From NCBI RefSeq assembly GCF_008831285.2, contig NC_045140.1:5001528-5065527 (forward strand): 64,000 nt of DNA, written 5' to 3'. Made by a program: the position numbers and the translations under genes. Numbering within the stretch: the stretch's first letter is position 1; each line of letters starts with the position of its first letter. The notes beneath the pieces were generated by a model, which made no database searches, was not told the DNA's origin, and saw only the letters and a program-made list of their open reading frames with translations. Shown piece after piece: positions 12,073 to 25,762 of the stretch. The DNA is from Nymphaea colorata (Eukaryota > Streptophyta > Magnoliopsida > Nymphaeales > Nymphaeaceae).

Positions 12073-12175
12073 TCCTTATAGTGGACGTAGGACATACATT
12101 TGTGACTGAACCATTCTAAATCTTGTGTTGTGTCTCTTGCTTTTTTTTCTCCTTGCTATCATTTTGTTATTTTCA
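11901..12175 (+). repeat. Right LTR of the short copia-type element
   Basis: Starts TGTGAATCTGTTG and ends near ATTTTCA. It matches the left LTR except for a roughly 70-bp TA/GA microsatellite at about 12000-12072. Confidence 0.6.
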
Positions 12176-12654
12176 GAAAACGCTATAGGAAATGTGTGAA
12201 ATGACTCAGATGGCCACTAGGTAACAACCATTGAAATTGTGTTTGTGAAAAGCCTGGTGTACGTGTAGTCTTGTTGTAAAAATGATAGCTAAAAGTTGTA
12301 TTATTGCAGTTATACATTCATCAAAACTTATTTGATAGCAATGATGTTTAACTCGGTCATGTGGATGTAAGACATACTTTTTTATGTGTTCAGAATTGTC
12401 ATATTGTAGGACATATTGGAGGTCGTGTTTGGCAAAGAAAAATTACCAGATTCTTAACGTGTTTGGTTCACAAAGAAACTGCTAGGCAATCATAAATAGA
12501 AACTATTAATGACCCAGCGCAGTTGTGATGAACTTTGTACCACTTGATCTTTTATTTGTTTATTTATTTGTTATCTTAAAACTAGAACTAGACTAATCTT
12601 CATCCTTGTTATCGTTGTGAAATATAGGTTCATCTACTCATATTCCCTAATTAG
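12176..12654. other. Single-copy-looking spacer before the segmental duplication
   Basis: AT-rich, no gene seen. Similarity to unit 2 is not visible here and begins at about 12655. Confidence 0.4.
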
Positions 12655-12766
12655 CAGAGTCATCTGTTACCTGTGCATTTACTATCTTGTCCTAAATGTG
12701 TGATGTCCTGGATGAGTATATGGTCTGTCAATTGGCTTAATTTTGTAAATGTTTCCATTTGTTCAG

Positions 12767-12866
12767 GTACTGTCAGTTCTCAAGAGATCAATGGAAGCTG
12801 GTGCATCTAGGACAGGTACTTTCCTTGTCGCCCAGTTGGCCCACTCTTTCGGGATGCTATTCCCAG
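12767..12866 (+). other. Unrecognised exon-like fragment, unit 1 copy
   Basis: A T-rich tract and CAG precede base 12767, and AG|GTGCC follows 12866, so the 100 bases look like an internal exon. One frame is open for 33 codons and contains VLSVLKRSMEAGASRTG and FLVAQLAHSFGMLFP, which has a protein-like composition. I do not recognise the family. The unit 2 copy (34977-35075) lacks one T and is frameshifted. It may be a captured or left-over exon. Confidence 0.35.
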
Positions 12867-13861
12867 GTGCCTTCTTCATGTGCATTTTGACACCAAATCC
12901 TTAAATTTGTTCTGTGTGTAACAACATTTTCCAACAATAGCTGGGCTTACACGTAGACTCGCCCACTAGCCTACATCCACGGTCTCTGCAAGCACTCTCT
13001 TAATCGTTAGAGGCTGCAGGTTCCGCTATATATGTAATGAGAGTTTACAAACGGATGGATACTCTTGCCGACAATGGATCACATTTTTTGGGCTTGATTT
13101 GGCAAGAGTCTCTTTATCATGCACAACACCATATTTATCTTCTACTTTTTTACCTTTAGAAAGGTCTATTGTGATAGACACTGATATCCTTGTGATTGTC
13201 TATCTCAACCCCTTGCGCCTTGGAAACCTTTTTTTTTTGGGTGGTGAGTCCACATTTGGCTGTTTTTTTGCCTGCACTTGTGAAGATCTTGTCTGCTACT
13301 TCATGAGCAGTATATGTAAGGTAGCATGTGAACAGCACGTCTTCAGTTCCATTCCCACAGGTGCTACTCCCCTGTGCCTTATCAAAGGTTGTGTTCAATT
13401 ATAAATCTAATTAGTCCGATTCAATGAAAACTTGGAATCCGGTTGATAACTTGTAGAATTCTAAAATGATAATATAGATTCTCTTATCAAATTCGATTAG
13501 CACTAGCCCGACCTTGGCTTCTGTATTTCGGATCCAATCCACTGATGATATTCCCCAGCTATATGATTCTCAAAGGGTTTGGATACCTCATTTTGCCAAC
13601 ATTGACATTGGACTAGCAAAGGCGTCTGATGTTCTGAATGATTCTAGGCTAGAAAGCAAATGTCACTGCTCTTGGTCAACTAGGAAACGAAGTTGTAAAT
13701 GCCAATACGGATGAGATGAAGGAAAAGTTTGGAGCAGAAATACATATACACGTGCATATGGAGTATAAAAGCAGAACCTGCATAAGTTTGCATACAGAAG
13801 CACATAGAATTTGGATGGTAGAGATTTTACCTGTTTCTGCATGCTTGAGAAGGGCGACACA

Positions 13862-14456
13862 TAGTGGCAGAGTTAGAAATTTTTAGCTAAGAGGCACTAT
13901 TTTAAAAATTCTCATTCCTCAAGGGCATATTATATATATGAATGTACAACTAGTAAGCCAAATTCGAACGCAGTCACATGGAGCTTGACTCGAATCACAA
14001 AAATAGCGGCAGAGTTAGAAATTTTTGGTTAAGAGGCACTATTTTAAAAATTCTCATTCCTCAAGGGCATATTATATATATGAATATACAACTAGTGAGC
14101 CAAACTCGAGCGCGGTCACATGGGCTAAATTGGACTCAGCTGGTTCAAGATCATGTAGCTTGTTTATATATATATATATAAACGAAAACCACAAAAATGG
14201 TGTTAGAATTCATAAAAAAAATTACCGGCATGTCGAGTCAAGCTCGTGTAACTTGAACTCGATTCATTTATAGCTTGGGTTTTAACTCAAGCTCAAGTCG
14301 AGCTTGCTCAGGTGAGTTCGAGTCAACATGAAGTTGGCTCAACTCATTGCGCATCCCTAATTATATATATATAAGTAAACAGATAATTTTAAGGCATCTA
14401 TATAAAACTAAATAAACAAAATTATGGGGCTGATGTGGGCTGTAGCTCCGCTATTG
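13862..14456. mobile_element. TIR element with 'tagtggcggagc' ends, unit 1 copy with internal tandem duplication
   Basis: The left end TAGTGGCAGAGTTAGAAATT is inverted relative to the right end GTAGCTCCGCTATTG. The corresponding unit 2 element is 45210-45849, so insertion predates the duplication. Unit 1 alone carries a direct tandem repeat of about 142 bp (13862-14003 and 14004-14145). A CTCGAG-rich segment near 14235-14360 looks like a nested element. Confidence 0.5.
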
Positions 14457-15076
14457 GTGACGCAGATAGATGAAACCAGTAGCACACCCATAGATGAGCA
14501 TAAGTGCCGGATGCTGCGGATGTGCAGTGATTAGACTTCAACTGGATTTTAACACTTGATTTTACCGTTCTTCTGCATCAGTGCACAATCAATGGGAAAA
14601 AGGAGTAAATAAGGCATATGTGATAGCCCACAAAAATACGTATTTGAAAATAAAAACTAAAATGTGGAGATGGATTAATGGTCTTTGCTGGCACTGCTGT
14701 GATAATTCTTATTATCTTCTACATAATTTGCAGAATCACAATTTTTAGTGCAACAGAAAGTCTAATTAGATTTTCCAAAACATCATTCAGGTGTGTGACA
14801 TTAGAACGGTCATGTGTGTGCTGCAAATGTTCACCTTGTCATCCACTTTGAATGTTTTCACAAGTTAGAATAACCTTTATTACCACTATATGAACTTTTG
14901 TTTACAAACAATGTACCAATTATTTGTGGAGTTTGAAAATCTATATGAACTAGAGGTGAAGTGATCTTTTTTGCATCACCAAGTTCTTTATTTTACATTA
15001 AGATTCCAAATATCATAATTGCTTTGAGCAGCCAACAGCAACTTGAAGAGCAGAGGCAGCTGAGAGTTAATGGCTG

Positions 15077-18000
15077 TCAAAGTCGGCTGTGGGAAAGCCA
15101 TCTTTCCACCATGGCGAGACACTCCCTTGGTTTGTACTCTGGAGCTGTGTGACCTCCTCCCTGCATACACAGTAACGTTCAAAAGTAGAAAAATGACTTC
15201 CATCTAATCTGAAAGAGAGAGAGAGAGTGAGGTGTGATGCTTAGTGTGGGAGCCATGCATGGGTTGGTGTAGGCAATTTTTATTTCATATTATCACCTCA
15301 GTGTGGGAGTCATTTACGGGCTAGTGTGAGTAATCTTTATTTTCACATTACCATGTTCAAATATTTCCTCTGTTACTGTTATATATATATATATATATAT
15401 ATATAGATAGAGAGAGAGAGAGAAGTCTCTGAATATCTATGAATGAGCGGCCCTCCAGAAAATTTTATGCGTCCACAACTGGTGATGATTTCCCAAAGAA
15501 CGAGCTTGGAATTTTTGTAAACATCAAAATATATTTTGCACTGTGTACTACTATGAAAAGACAAGTGTAAGCTTGTGTGGGCAATTTCCTCACGGATTAC
15601 ATAAATTACTTATTTATATATTAGTAGGTAATAGCAATTTATTTAGGCGCCATTTGATTATTGGCACGCACAATGATGTCCCTTCAAATATGACAATTTG
15701 TGAAAGGTGGCCCCTCTAAAATATTTTTCTGGCACTGACTGTGGTGGGGGATTGTACTCATCAATGTCATTTACATATTCTTATGTTCTTTCAAGCTTCC
15801 AGCACACGTATACAATATTTTAAAATATTCAAAATTAAAAGTAACTAAGTGGTTTTTTTAAATTTAATTAATATTTTGGGTTTTGCAATGTTTTCGTGAG
15901 AAAGTTAATAGCGGACTCGTGAATATTTCATGATTTTCTCTTCGTACAAATGTTCTAATCTTTGGATTTCCAATTTTTTAACAAAAAAATCTGATTATTA
16001 AATTACCCTCACTATATATAAGCCCAAGGAATGGGGCCCATCGATATTTTAATGGTCATAAAACCTTGACCATATACATTTTTGAACATGAAGCTGCCCT
16101 TGATTAACAAAAAACAGCTCATAATATATGTTTTTTTATATAGTCCAATTCATTAATGCTTTTTATTTTTTCCAATATTCACATTTCATAACCTCATGAA
16201 TGAATTTGTCCTTAGTGAACAAGAACCTAAGATCGCAACTTGAGAAGAGAGACATGGACATGAAAGTATATATCATGTCAAATGTAAATGGAGATATAAG
16301 AAACAATACCATGTCAATTAAACTTATTTGAATTTCTTCATGCCACATTTGCATGCCTGGTATTCTACTGTAGCGATGAAACTAAAATTCAAAATCTCAG
16401 AAAAACAACAACGAAACAAGGATGGAATTATAATGCTAGGTTCTTTTTGGAAAATATGGCATTTTAGTTCCAACATTAAAGTTTCACCTAAACAAGCAGT
16501 CGCAGAGCAAAAAAAAAAAAAAAAGGGTTGGAAGAGCATTTGTTTAATAGTTATATTTGGTGGGGCACTTTAATATATATATAAGGATAAATGTTTAAAG
16601 ATGCTTGTTTAAAACTAAATAAGAGGGACTGACATGCGCAACTGTCCATAGCAGTCACCAAGTGGCGGACCGCCACTGCTTTTTTTCTGCCTATAGCAAT
16701 TTCTTTAAAGATCTTACGGTGTTTTCTTCCCCTTTGATGGTTTTAGTTATAGTTAGCAATAGAATTTTAATTCCACGCAGATTCAAACATGGAATTAAAA
16801 TATTTAGAACAATAGTTCCAGATAATCACATACAATGTGGTATTTGGAACCTCAAACTTTTTGCTCCACCGAACAACAGTTTGGTATTAAATCCTTAGCA
16901 TATGAATACCAAACATTTTAATGCCAAGCATTCAAACGTGACCTCATTGTTGCTCACATAATAAGAGAATCACCCGGGATTTATATTAGTTTATGGATTA
17001 CCTTCAAAGTTGCGAATGTGACGTCATGATCATAGCTTATCGTGAATCTGCATAAACAGAAAAGCAAGAACTAAGACACGTTTCCATTTACTTGATTAAT
17101 GGTTAATTTATTCTCATCAACCTTGGTGTGGAAAAAAGAAAAATGAATTAAGTGCTTGGTTACATATACTTACCCTGCTATTTGGCCATCGACCCACCAA
17201 GACCTCCATGCATCATTGACTGTGTAATTCAAAGAAGCAACCCATCGCCGGGTCCCGACGAACGGAACCGCTGCATCATGATCGCCGCTGTAACATGGTA
17301 TCAACCGGTTACACACACATACGCTGCCCCACGCCTGCAATATCCGCCATCGATCACCCTCCTAAGACGATGATCGGTGACGGAGCTAAAAATTTTTTAT
17401 TAAAAGGTAATCTAAGTTTAAGTCTGAAATTTTAAGAGTTACTCATATATAAAAAATTAAACTGAAAATTAACAAAGTTTCTACATAGTAAATTTTGTTG
17501 GCTGGTGTGGGCAATTGCCCACACCATCTAGTAGGGTGCTGTGCATGGAGGGCGTATATATATATATATATATAAAACTCTTGAGTGCATGACTTATAAA
17601 AAATCATCTTCGCCATTGATATTTCTAAACTGATAGAAAATTAAAGAGAAAAATAAGTTAAGATATTTTAATCATTTAACATTAATTAATAACTTTTGTT
17701 GCGAATGAGGGCCTGTGTTGGCCATGAGAAGGAGAGATTTGAAAGACAAAAAGAAAAAGGAAAACTTGTGTTGTCTAATGCTCGATGAGAATAGTCATGG
17801 TCGAAACATGGAGATAGAAGAAAGGTTTGTGCATCGACTCCTCTTTATTAGTGTGCCGATCAAAGTCTATCGTCGGTTTGGTTTTTGTGGGTACTATTCT
17901 TTTAAACTATAAAGGGTAGATGTGTGACTCTATTTTTGACAGGTATACTTTTCTACACTTAGATTCTGAAATAACCTTGAACTCAAGAGACAGAAGACAT

Positions 18001-21000
18001 GAAGAAGCCGAACGAGAAGTGTGCATCAACCTCTTTTTGCTAGTGCACTGACTGATGAAAATCCTTTTTTTTTCAATTATTGAGACTGTTATTTTTCTAA
18101 ACCATAAAGGATGAATGTGTATAAAGGATGAATGTGTGATACCCTACCTAATGGTATGTCACTGCACACCTTAAAAGCAGTGAAACGAGAGAAGGACTTC
18201 GACCTTTTTGGGTTATTTCCTTCCTCCCCACTTTTTTTTTTTTTTAAGCAAAATGCAAACTGAAAAATAAAAAACTATAGTCCATAACTGTGCCTTTAAT
18301 TGGGACGGTCCTTTCAATACACATCCAACTGTTTAAATGGTTCCATTTTAATCTTGGCTGTTAAACGCCTCATTCCATCAACATAATTGATGGTTCACCA
18401 GTGCGATGTGAAAAGTTAAATTATTTTAAACTCACGTCCAATTTAAAAAGTTATCATGAAATCCAAGTAAGCCTGAGCGTCCAGCCAGGCACTTGGTACC
18501 GGGACCGACTCGACACCAATTCGGCCCAATAAAAATATTTTTTAATATTATTTTGATTGACTTTTATATATAATTAATATTTTATACATCACACTGGTAT
18601 AATTAATTATAATAAATATAACTAATTGTATAAATTATTAATTATATAATTATTATAATTAATTATAATAAATATAATTAATTGTATAAATTATTTAATT
18701 ATATATAAAAATCAATCAAAATAAGCCCAAGCTAAGGTTTCAAGCTGGACCCGAGCTCAGGTTTTGGATGTCGGGCCGACTTGATGCCCCTGCCTAAATA
18801 CAAGGTATATATTAGATTTTAATTAGAAGATTTCACAAACGGATATTGAACAATAACTCTTACCCATTATCAAAGTACTTGGAGAATTGAGCAATAAAAT
18901 AATTGTAATTGCAATGCGGAAACGTGATTTACCTATAAACCAGTAGACGGTAGCCTCTACTTGTAAGATCCTTGTGATACTTGAGTGCACTCTTCACATC
19001 TTTGTGATAGCTGCGTTGGATGATACTCCAGTTGCACCTCACCCATTCTTCTATTGTGTCCTGCTAACCCTTAGCTTAGTGACTTTGAAAGCTAATGCAT
19101 GCCTCTCTCTCTTTCTCTGTCTGTCTCTCTCTAGAATTTCATCTTTACAATGGTAACGGCAGAGTCAAAAAAATTTTATTAGGAGCGTGAATCTATACTT
19201 TCAAAATTTATAATTTCTTAAAATATTTATGGGCTAAATGATTTTTTTTGCAAAATTACATGTAATTTTTTTCTTTTTTCAAATTTTGAGAAGAGGCTCC
19301 TCCCCTAGTCGAACAATCGTACAACCAATAAATAAAAATTTTGAAAAAAAATGGTAGAAACCCCAAATTTTCAAAAATTTTACAAGGGCCCGACAAAAAT
19401 TTTAAAAAGGTTAATAGCTAAATTTTAGATTTCTAAAACTTGAGTGGGGAGAGGTTGGGGGCATGGCTCCTGCTGGCCCCTCCTTCTCTTCACCCCTGTT
19501 ATCTGTGTTTGTGTGTGCATGTATGTGGGTTTTTTGCTTTTTGTACATTACCTTTGGGATGTGCAAGGCATCCCTCACGCTCTCATCGTTTGCCCAATAT
19601 TCCAAAAGAGAGTAATATTGTTCCTGTATGAGAACACTTTATGTAAGTCAGCATTTCAATGTTCATACACATGCACACACAAATACACACAATTTTAAGT
19701 AGCTTTAGGAGGTAGGTAACAAAGAACAAAATTATATTTAAACACGGGCAGAGATGGGACTTTTGTTTTAGGATGGCCAAATGTGTAGGACAGGGACCAG
19801 TATATGTTTTGAAAATTCTTACGGGGCCAGAATTTATTTTCAAAATATATTGTAGGGTAAATTAGAAAGTTGCAAAATTTTAGAAGGGAGATGCCCCGAG
19901 GCTCTGCCCCTATAATTAATAGATAGATCTTCTCTCCGTCTCAGGTCGTCTCAGGTCCATAGGTCTTCTCAATTGGAATATCTCTTATATGGATAATACA
20001 CATTCTATTTGACTGAGCTTAATTCTAATTGAAGCAAACAATGGAGGCCGGTTTGTTCAATTACCAAGAGACACTGAATTCTCTTATGTATAGGCCCTCC
20101 TGAAAGGAGAAGGAAGCCTGCAATGCCAACATATCTAATTCACCGACGCGGTAGTACCAATTTTGGGAGTGTTCAGTGCCAAAGTCACTGAATGGGTAAG
20201 TCGTTAATCCCTAACCTAAAACTGTCTATGGAATGTACTTTATCTGCTAAGTTATGGGCAAGTATTTTACCAGCATTAAAAGACACCTTTAAGAGGTCAT
20301 TTGGCATGAGGACATTATGGGAGTGTCTTATGAATCTACCTTAGCGTTCTTGCTTTCAAACGACCTATAAAGTACACATTTTTATGAACGTTACGTTCTT
20401 ATCCCAGAAAATATGGGGTGATTATGTCCAGATACCATGTTTTCTAAAACAATATTATAATGTTGGTATAACAAGTGGTTTAAGAATGTAGATTCCAACA
20501 ACACAATGTTTTTCATATCAAACACCTTCCCAAGGTTATGGACCTAGTTGATCCCCTAACTAGTCTTTGGTATGGATAGCCAATCAAACATGCCTTAAAG
20601 AGTAGTTTCCTTATTGTAAAAAAAAAAAAAGAAGCAAGTCACAATGTTCTACCATTTTGAATTTGAAACGAATGCATGCGTCCAGTAAATCTGGAAGATA
20701 GCCAATATTTTATGATTTATTGCATGTCTAATGTTGAACCCAGTCCAATAGCTGATCGCGCCTATAAAGTCTCATTCTTTATAATTCAAGCTTATCCCTA
20801 TTGTACAAGGCAATGGACAAAGAGGCGAAGCCAAAAAATTCTCGCTAAAGGGGCATTAGGTATAAAATTTAAATTTTATAATAGCCTCAATGTATAAATG
20901 AGAAAAATTGCTCAGAAATATCAATAAAAAAGTAAAAAGTTTATTGGGGTATATGTGGCAAGTGCCCACACGAAACTCATACCCCGCCTCGCAGGGACGG

Positions 21001-24000
21001 AGCCAGAAATTTTTCATAAGGGAGAGGGGAGGGGGGGGGGGGGGGTGTAAATGAAAGTTTCTAAATTTTGACTAGGATTGAAATATCATTTTTCAAAATT
21101 TTGATAGAGAACAGGAGAAATTTTTTTAAAAAAATTTTGAGATGGGGCCAGGGCCCATGCGGTGTATCTTGGCTCCACGCCTTCTGCCTCGGACCCTTTC
21201 ATCCTGAATGCGATTTGCACATCCCATTATTAATAGTCCTATAGTTATTAAATGTACAAAACTAGTGAATTCAACAATTTTTAATATGATCAGATTCACC
21301 AAGAACACCCTACGCCAAACATTAATTCCTACTTGACTTGCTGTTCATACTTGGATTGATTTTCTTATCAAACGTGACCACGGAGATATAACACAAGAAT
21401 CATGCGCAAGATTATCCAAGTAATTGACACCCTAGAGAAAGAGAGAAAGAGATACCCGGCAGTGCACCGAAGGAACAAAGGACTGTGGCAGCCTCAAAAT
21501 TAGATGAGAATCTATTTGCGCGCCATAGCTTCTTCTCATGTTGGGGATGAATGAAAGAAGGCAATTGGGCTCTAGGATGTTGTTTGTGTTTATCCCATTC
21601 ACACACTGCAACTTCCTTTCATTGTTAATTGTGATTGTAATAATCTTACTGACGAAGGCTAGGAACCCACATGAAATAATATTGCTCATTAACTGACCTG
21701 ATTGACTGCATAGATGTTCTTAGCGCACTCGGCGTTTCTTGCAATGTCATACCTTCCTCCACAACTTTGCTCAGCTTCCTATCAGATTTGCAGTAGAAAA
21801 AGTGATTATTCTTTGGTGATTTAAGCAGACCAAGCTCTTTATTAGATCAAAACCTTGGTTAACATTATAAATCACCAGTCCGTTCAACACTTAGACATGG
21901 AAGTTCTACTTCCAAAGTTGAATGAATTGATTCACTAAAAAAGTTTGGAGTCAGATTAGATATGGAAGCTTCACCCACCTTGTACAGTTCTTCTGAAATG
22001 AGTCCCATGCCATATGCAAATGGCACAAACAAACCATCAAATTTGTGGTCAGTGTACGGATTGCCGAGAATATAACCCTACAATACATTTTGTCAAGATT
22101 GAAGCCGTTCAACACATTCGTCAATATTAACTCATTATTACTTGAACATGTAAGAAAAGGTAGCTACCAAACCCTCATATATCAGAGTTTCATGGTAATC
22201 GTCTACGTTTTTTATTATAAGGAGACAAGACAGTAGATATCCAGTTGTAAATAAACTAATTAAATTGTTCTTTTCAAGAGTATGAAATGCCTCTCAAATG
22301 ATACACGTGGTTCGTTTAAGGAAACTCATTTTTTTTCTCTTTTCTCTTTAAAAGGATACTAAAAAACAACATTACTTCTAAATTTAAAACTTAATTTCCA
22401 TGTCTGAGTCCCTTAGAATCAATAGCCTAGATGATTCCATCAGGTCTGGTGTTTACATGTTTCCATACACATATACACACACACACACACAAACAGGCTG
22501 ACACCATTGTGGTTGGATTGCTGAAGCTTGAAAAATCATGGCTACTGAAAAAAAAAATTTGATTATGGTATAGATTTTTCATATTATAAACTCAAGCTTG
22601 TACAGTTAGACTACATAGTTGGGTGGTCACATTTTTTTGAGAAGGGCCAGGATGGCCAATTAACTGAAAACTTCTTCCCGTTATAAATAATAAAGTTAGG
22701 AGATTTGCATTACTACAACCATAACAACTTAAGTATAATTAAAGCAAATTGGGAATTAGGGTACCCCTTATGTAGTTTGCCCATTGAAATTTAATTATTC
22801 ATGTATCAAACTATAGCCAATTGTTCATGAAGACATAGCTTCAGAACAATGATTTGGAATGTGCACGAGACTGTCAAAGTAACTTGTTTCTACGTCAGTT
22901 CATGATATGGATATACTGCCTTTGTTTAGGAGATTCAAAGAAAAAACCAGTCTTGAACCTACTTGAGAGTTGTAACGAAATAGCTTCAAGATGCTCTGTG
23001 AGAAAACATTGAGATTCAAGAAGTCCAAATGACAAATGAATTTATATGAATGATACGAACCTCGAGATTCACGAATGGTTGATACCCTTCTCTGTTTCCT
23101 GCAACATGCATACACATTGGTTTCATTTGATCAATAATGAATGAAAATGCATAATTTTCCTGCAGGGACTTTTTTTAATTGAAACGGGAAAACACACAAT
23201 AACTCTTTTGACTACATTCAATTGGAAAACTTGATTGCCAGCCCTAAATCCAATCTATAACCTTTAGGGTCCATTTGGCAAATGAAAACTATTTGAAGAA
23301 TCTTGAACACATTTCAATGTGTTATATGAATCTGTCCTAATTTTTTAGCCATATTTATAAAAAAGTTACATATTATTCTGTTTGCCAAATAGACACTTAG
23401 GAGTATAAGTAGCAAGTCTCTTTTATGCACATATACACATATATTGGGTGTGATATAAGACCTGACTGAATATGGGAACATTGGTAAACTAATGCATAGA
23501 AAACTATGTAACTCTTTTTGATGAAAATCCACAAGGGTGGTTGCAGACTCCCAGTTTCATTGCCAAGTGATAGACGTTAGGTTACAGCCATGAGCTAAAT
23601 CTACTATCTCATAATGGAAGAGAGGGCCCGCCTCTCTATCACTTCTTTATCAAAATAGATATAATAAAAATAGAAAGCATTTACCCATATGCCAGTAGAT
23701 TCTAAGCTTGGGCATACAGGCAATCCAAGGAAGCCTATTATTTAAGCTCAACATTCATTTTATTATCTGTAATAGTTGATGCATCTTCTGCATTGCTGGT
23801 TCTTTCTTTCTAGGTTAGTTGTTGTAGGTTAATGCTATGTTGTTATCCTGGGGAAAACTATAATTTTCAGGAGATGTCCAATATTATGGTGCTTTTATAA
23901 TTTATTTTGCTTATACTGTAATCAATAGGGATTTTATGTGTTATGGATTGCTTGAAAGAGACTTTCCATTAGGTCTATAAAATTCAATTTCTTGTTGCAT

Positions 24001-25716
24001 CCATCTTTGATATAAGACTTCAATAGTGTTATTCTCAATGCCATTATGTTTCCTTTGGAGCTAACTGATAGAGTTCAGCAATTATGGCTACAGACATGAT
24101 TTTAAGCTGTAATCTTTCCTTAGTTTAAACATATGCATATGACTGCCTAGTTCAGATTTTTAGCTTCGCCACTAATTCAGCATTTAGATCAGTAGCTTCA
24201 TCTTTCATGGCAAGTAGGTGTACTCTGCTAAGCCATTTGCTTGGGGCAATACCAAAAGATGAAGTTATTGGTGAGAGACCAGGTTGTTAGTTTGATTCTT
24301 GTGGGTGCTATTCTTCCAAATTGCAAAGGATTATAGGTGTAATTTTTAAGTTGAAGGGAATAATTATAAGTTCAACCTGGTCTTGACATAATTTTAGACC
24401 CGAGGGGTAGGGGGAATGAGAGGAGGCTTCGGCCTCTGACTCGGGCAATAGAATTCCCTCCCGCTCACCTAAAAGTCATTCACTTATTTATATATTGGTG
24501 CCCCTTAGCTATTACCATAAGATGGTTGGGCTGGTGGTAGCAGTGATGTTGATAAAAATGAGGTGGTCATGATCAGGGCCACAAATAAACTAAACATGAA
24601 AATGGAAATGAAAAGGAACTTGATAGATCTGGCTATAGTATATGGCCCATTTGTTGTCAGTGTACCCATGGAAGTAGCAAGTGCATTGATAACCAAGTGA
24701 ACAATGATGGTCATCCTCAGTCAATACTGACCATGACATTATTGTAAAGTTAAACAGTGTAATATTTTGTGGTTTTTGTGTTCTAAGGTTGGGTCAATCC
24801 TTGATCTCTTTTTGCTAAGGCTGTTGGTGGTCTTCCCTTTTTCTTTAAAAAGCCTATTGGTCTTAATAAAGGTAGAAGGTCTCAACCCCAAGCAAGTGTC
24901 TTACTTCAAGTGTAGAGTGTTACTTACCATTGGCAATTTGCTGGACCAGAAAAGGAATTGGTCGGCCGGAGTATGAATCTCCCGCAACGTAAAATGGATT
25001 TGAACGAAACTCCGGGAATTGGTGCAGCCACTGATACCAAAAAGGAGAAGAATGAAACTACATGTACCTAATCATGTATAATTAAATTAATCTTTGTGCT
25101 TGGAGCAATGAAGCAGAGGTAAAACCAAGGTGTGTCAAGAGATTGTCGAAATCATAAATTGAATTAACAAATCCTTCTCTCTCTCTGAATTTTTTACCTT
25201 CACCAAGAACATGTAATTGTCATTGCTAGCTTTGAAGTCTCCTGTCAAATAATCTTCTTTGGTGTTGGAATAAGAGAAGCCAGTTCCAGTAGGTGCATCC
25301 AAAAATATGACATTTGAAACCTACAATTGCTTTAACACAATTTAGAGCAATATATTTGACACTCAAAATAGAGACTGGCCACTACCAGCCCCCACCCCTA
25401 AAGAATAACACATATGTCAATTAGAAATGATATTTTGACATAAAAGCATGTTTATACGATTACTAGTGCAAAAAGTAATGTTGAAGAGATAAGATGTTTC
25501 AATTTTTGTGTTGAAAACTGATTCTTTTTTCAGGAGAAGTGAAAATCATTTACTAGGATAAATTTGATGTAACTTAAGTTTATTTCTTTGTATACTATTA
25601 AGGGTACTGCTTAATATGTGAATATATCAAGTAAAAATTTCAATTCTAACTTTATCAACTAAATAAATTACACACGCAATATGAAAAATCCATGAATGGA
25701 AAAGGAAAAAATGTTG

Positions 25717-25762
<46 letters not shown>

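Larger units (their letters stand above)
10259..12175 (+). mobile_element. Short, internally deleted Ty1/copia-type LTR retroelement
   Basis: Two diverged direct repeats bound the element: about 10259-10477 and 11901-12175. Both share 'gaacgagatatatc'-type, 'atagtggacgtag' and 'tctaaatcttgtgttg' blocks, and both end in TTGCTATCATTTTGTTAT. Between them, bases 10524-10806 encode a copia gag start (motifs WNAFASLVSIKLD and LLWRSQIQSV). Around 11385-11440 the protease motif WVADTGASHQ is readable, and near 11745 GTFKDGLYRWP resembles the pre-integrase segment. Integrase, reverse transcriptase and RNase H are absent, and there are several frame breaks. The right LTR has expanded by a (TA)n(GA)n tract. 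I saw no clear TSD or primer-binding site. Confidence 0.7.
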
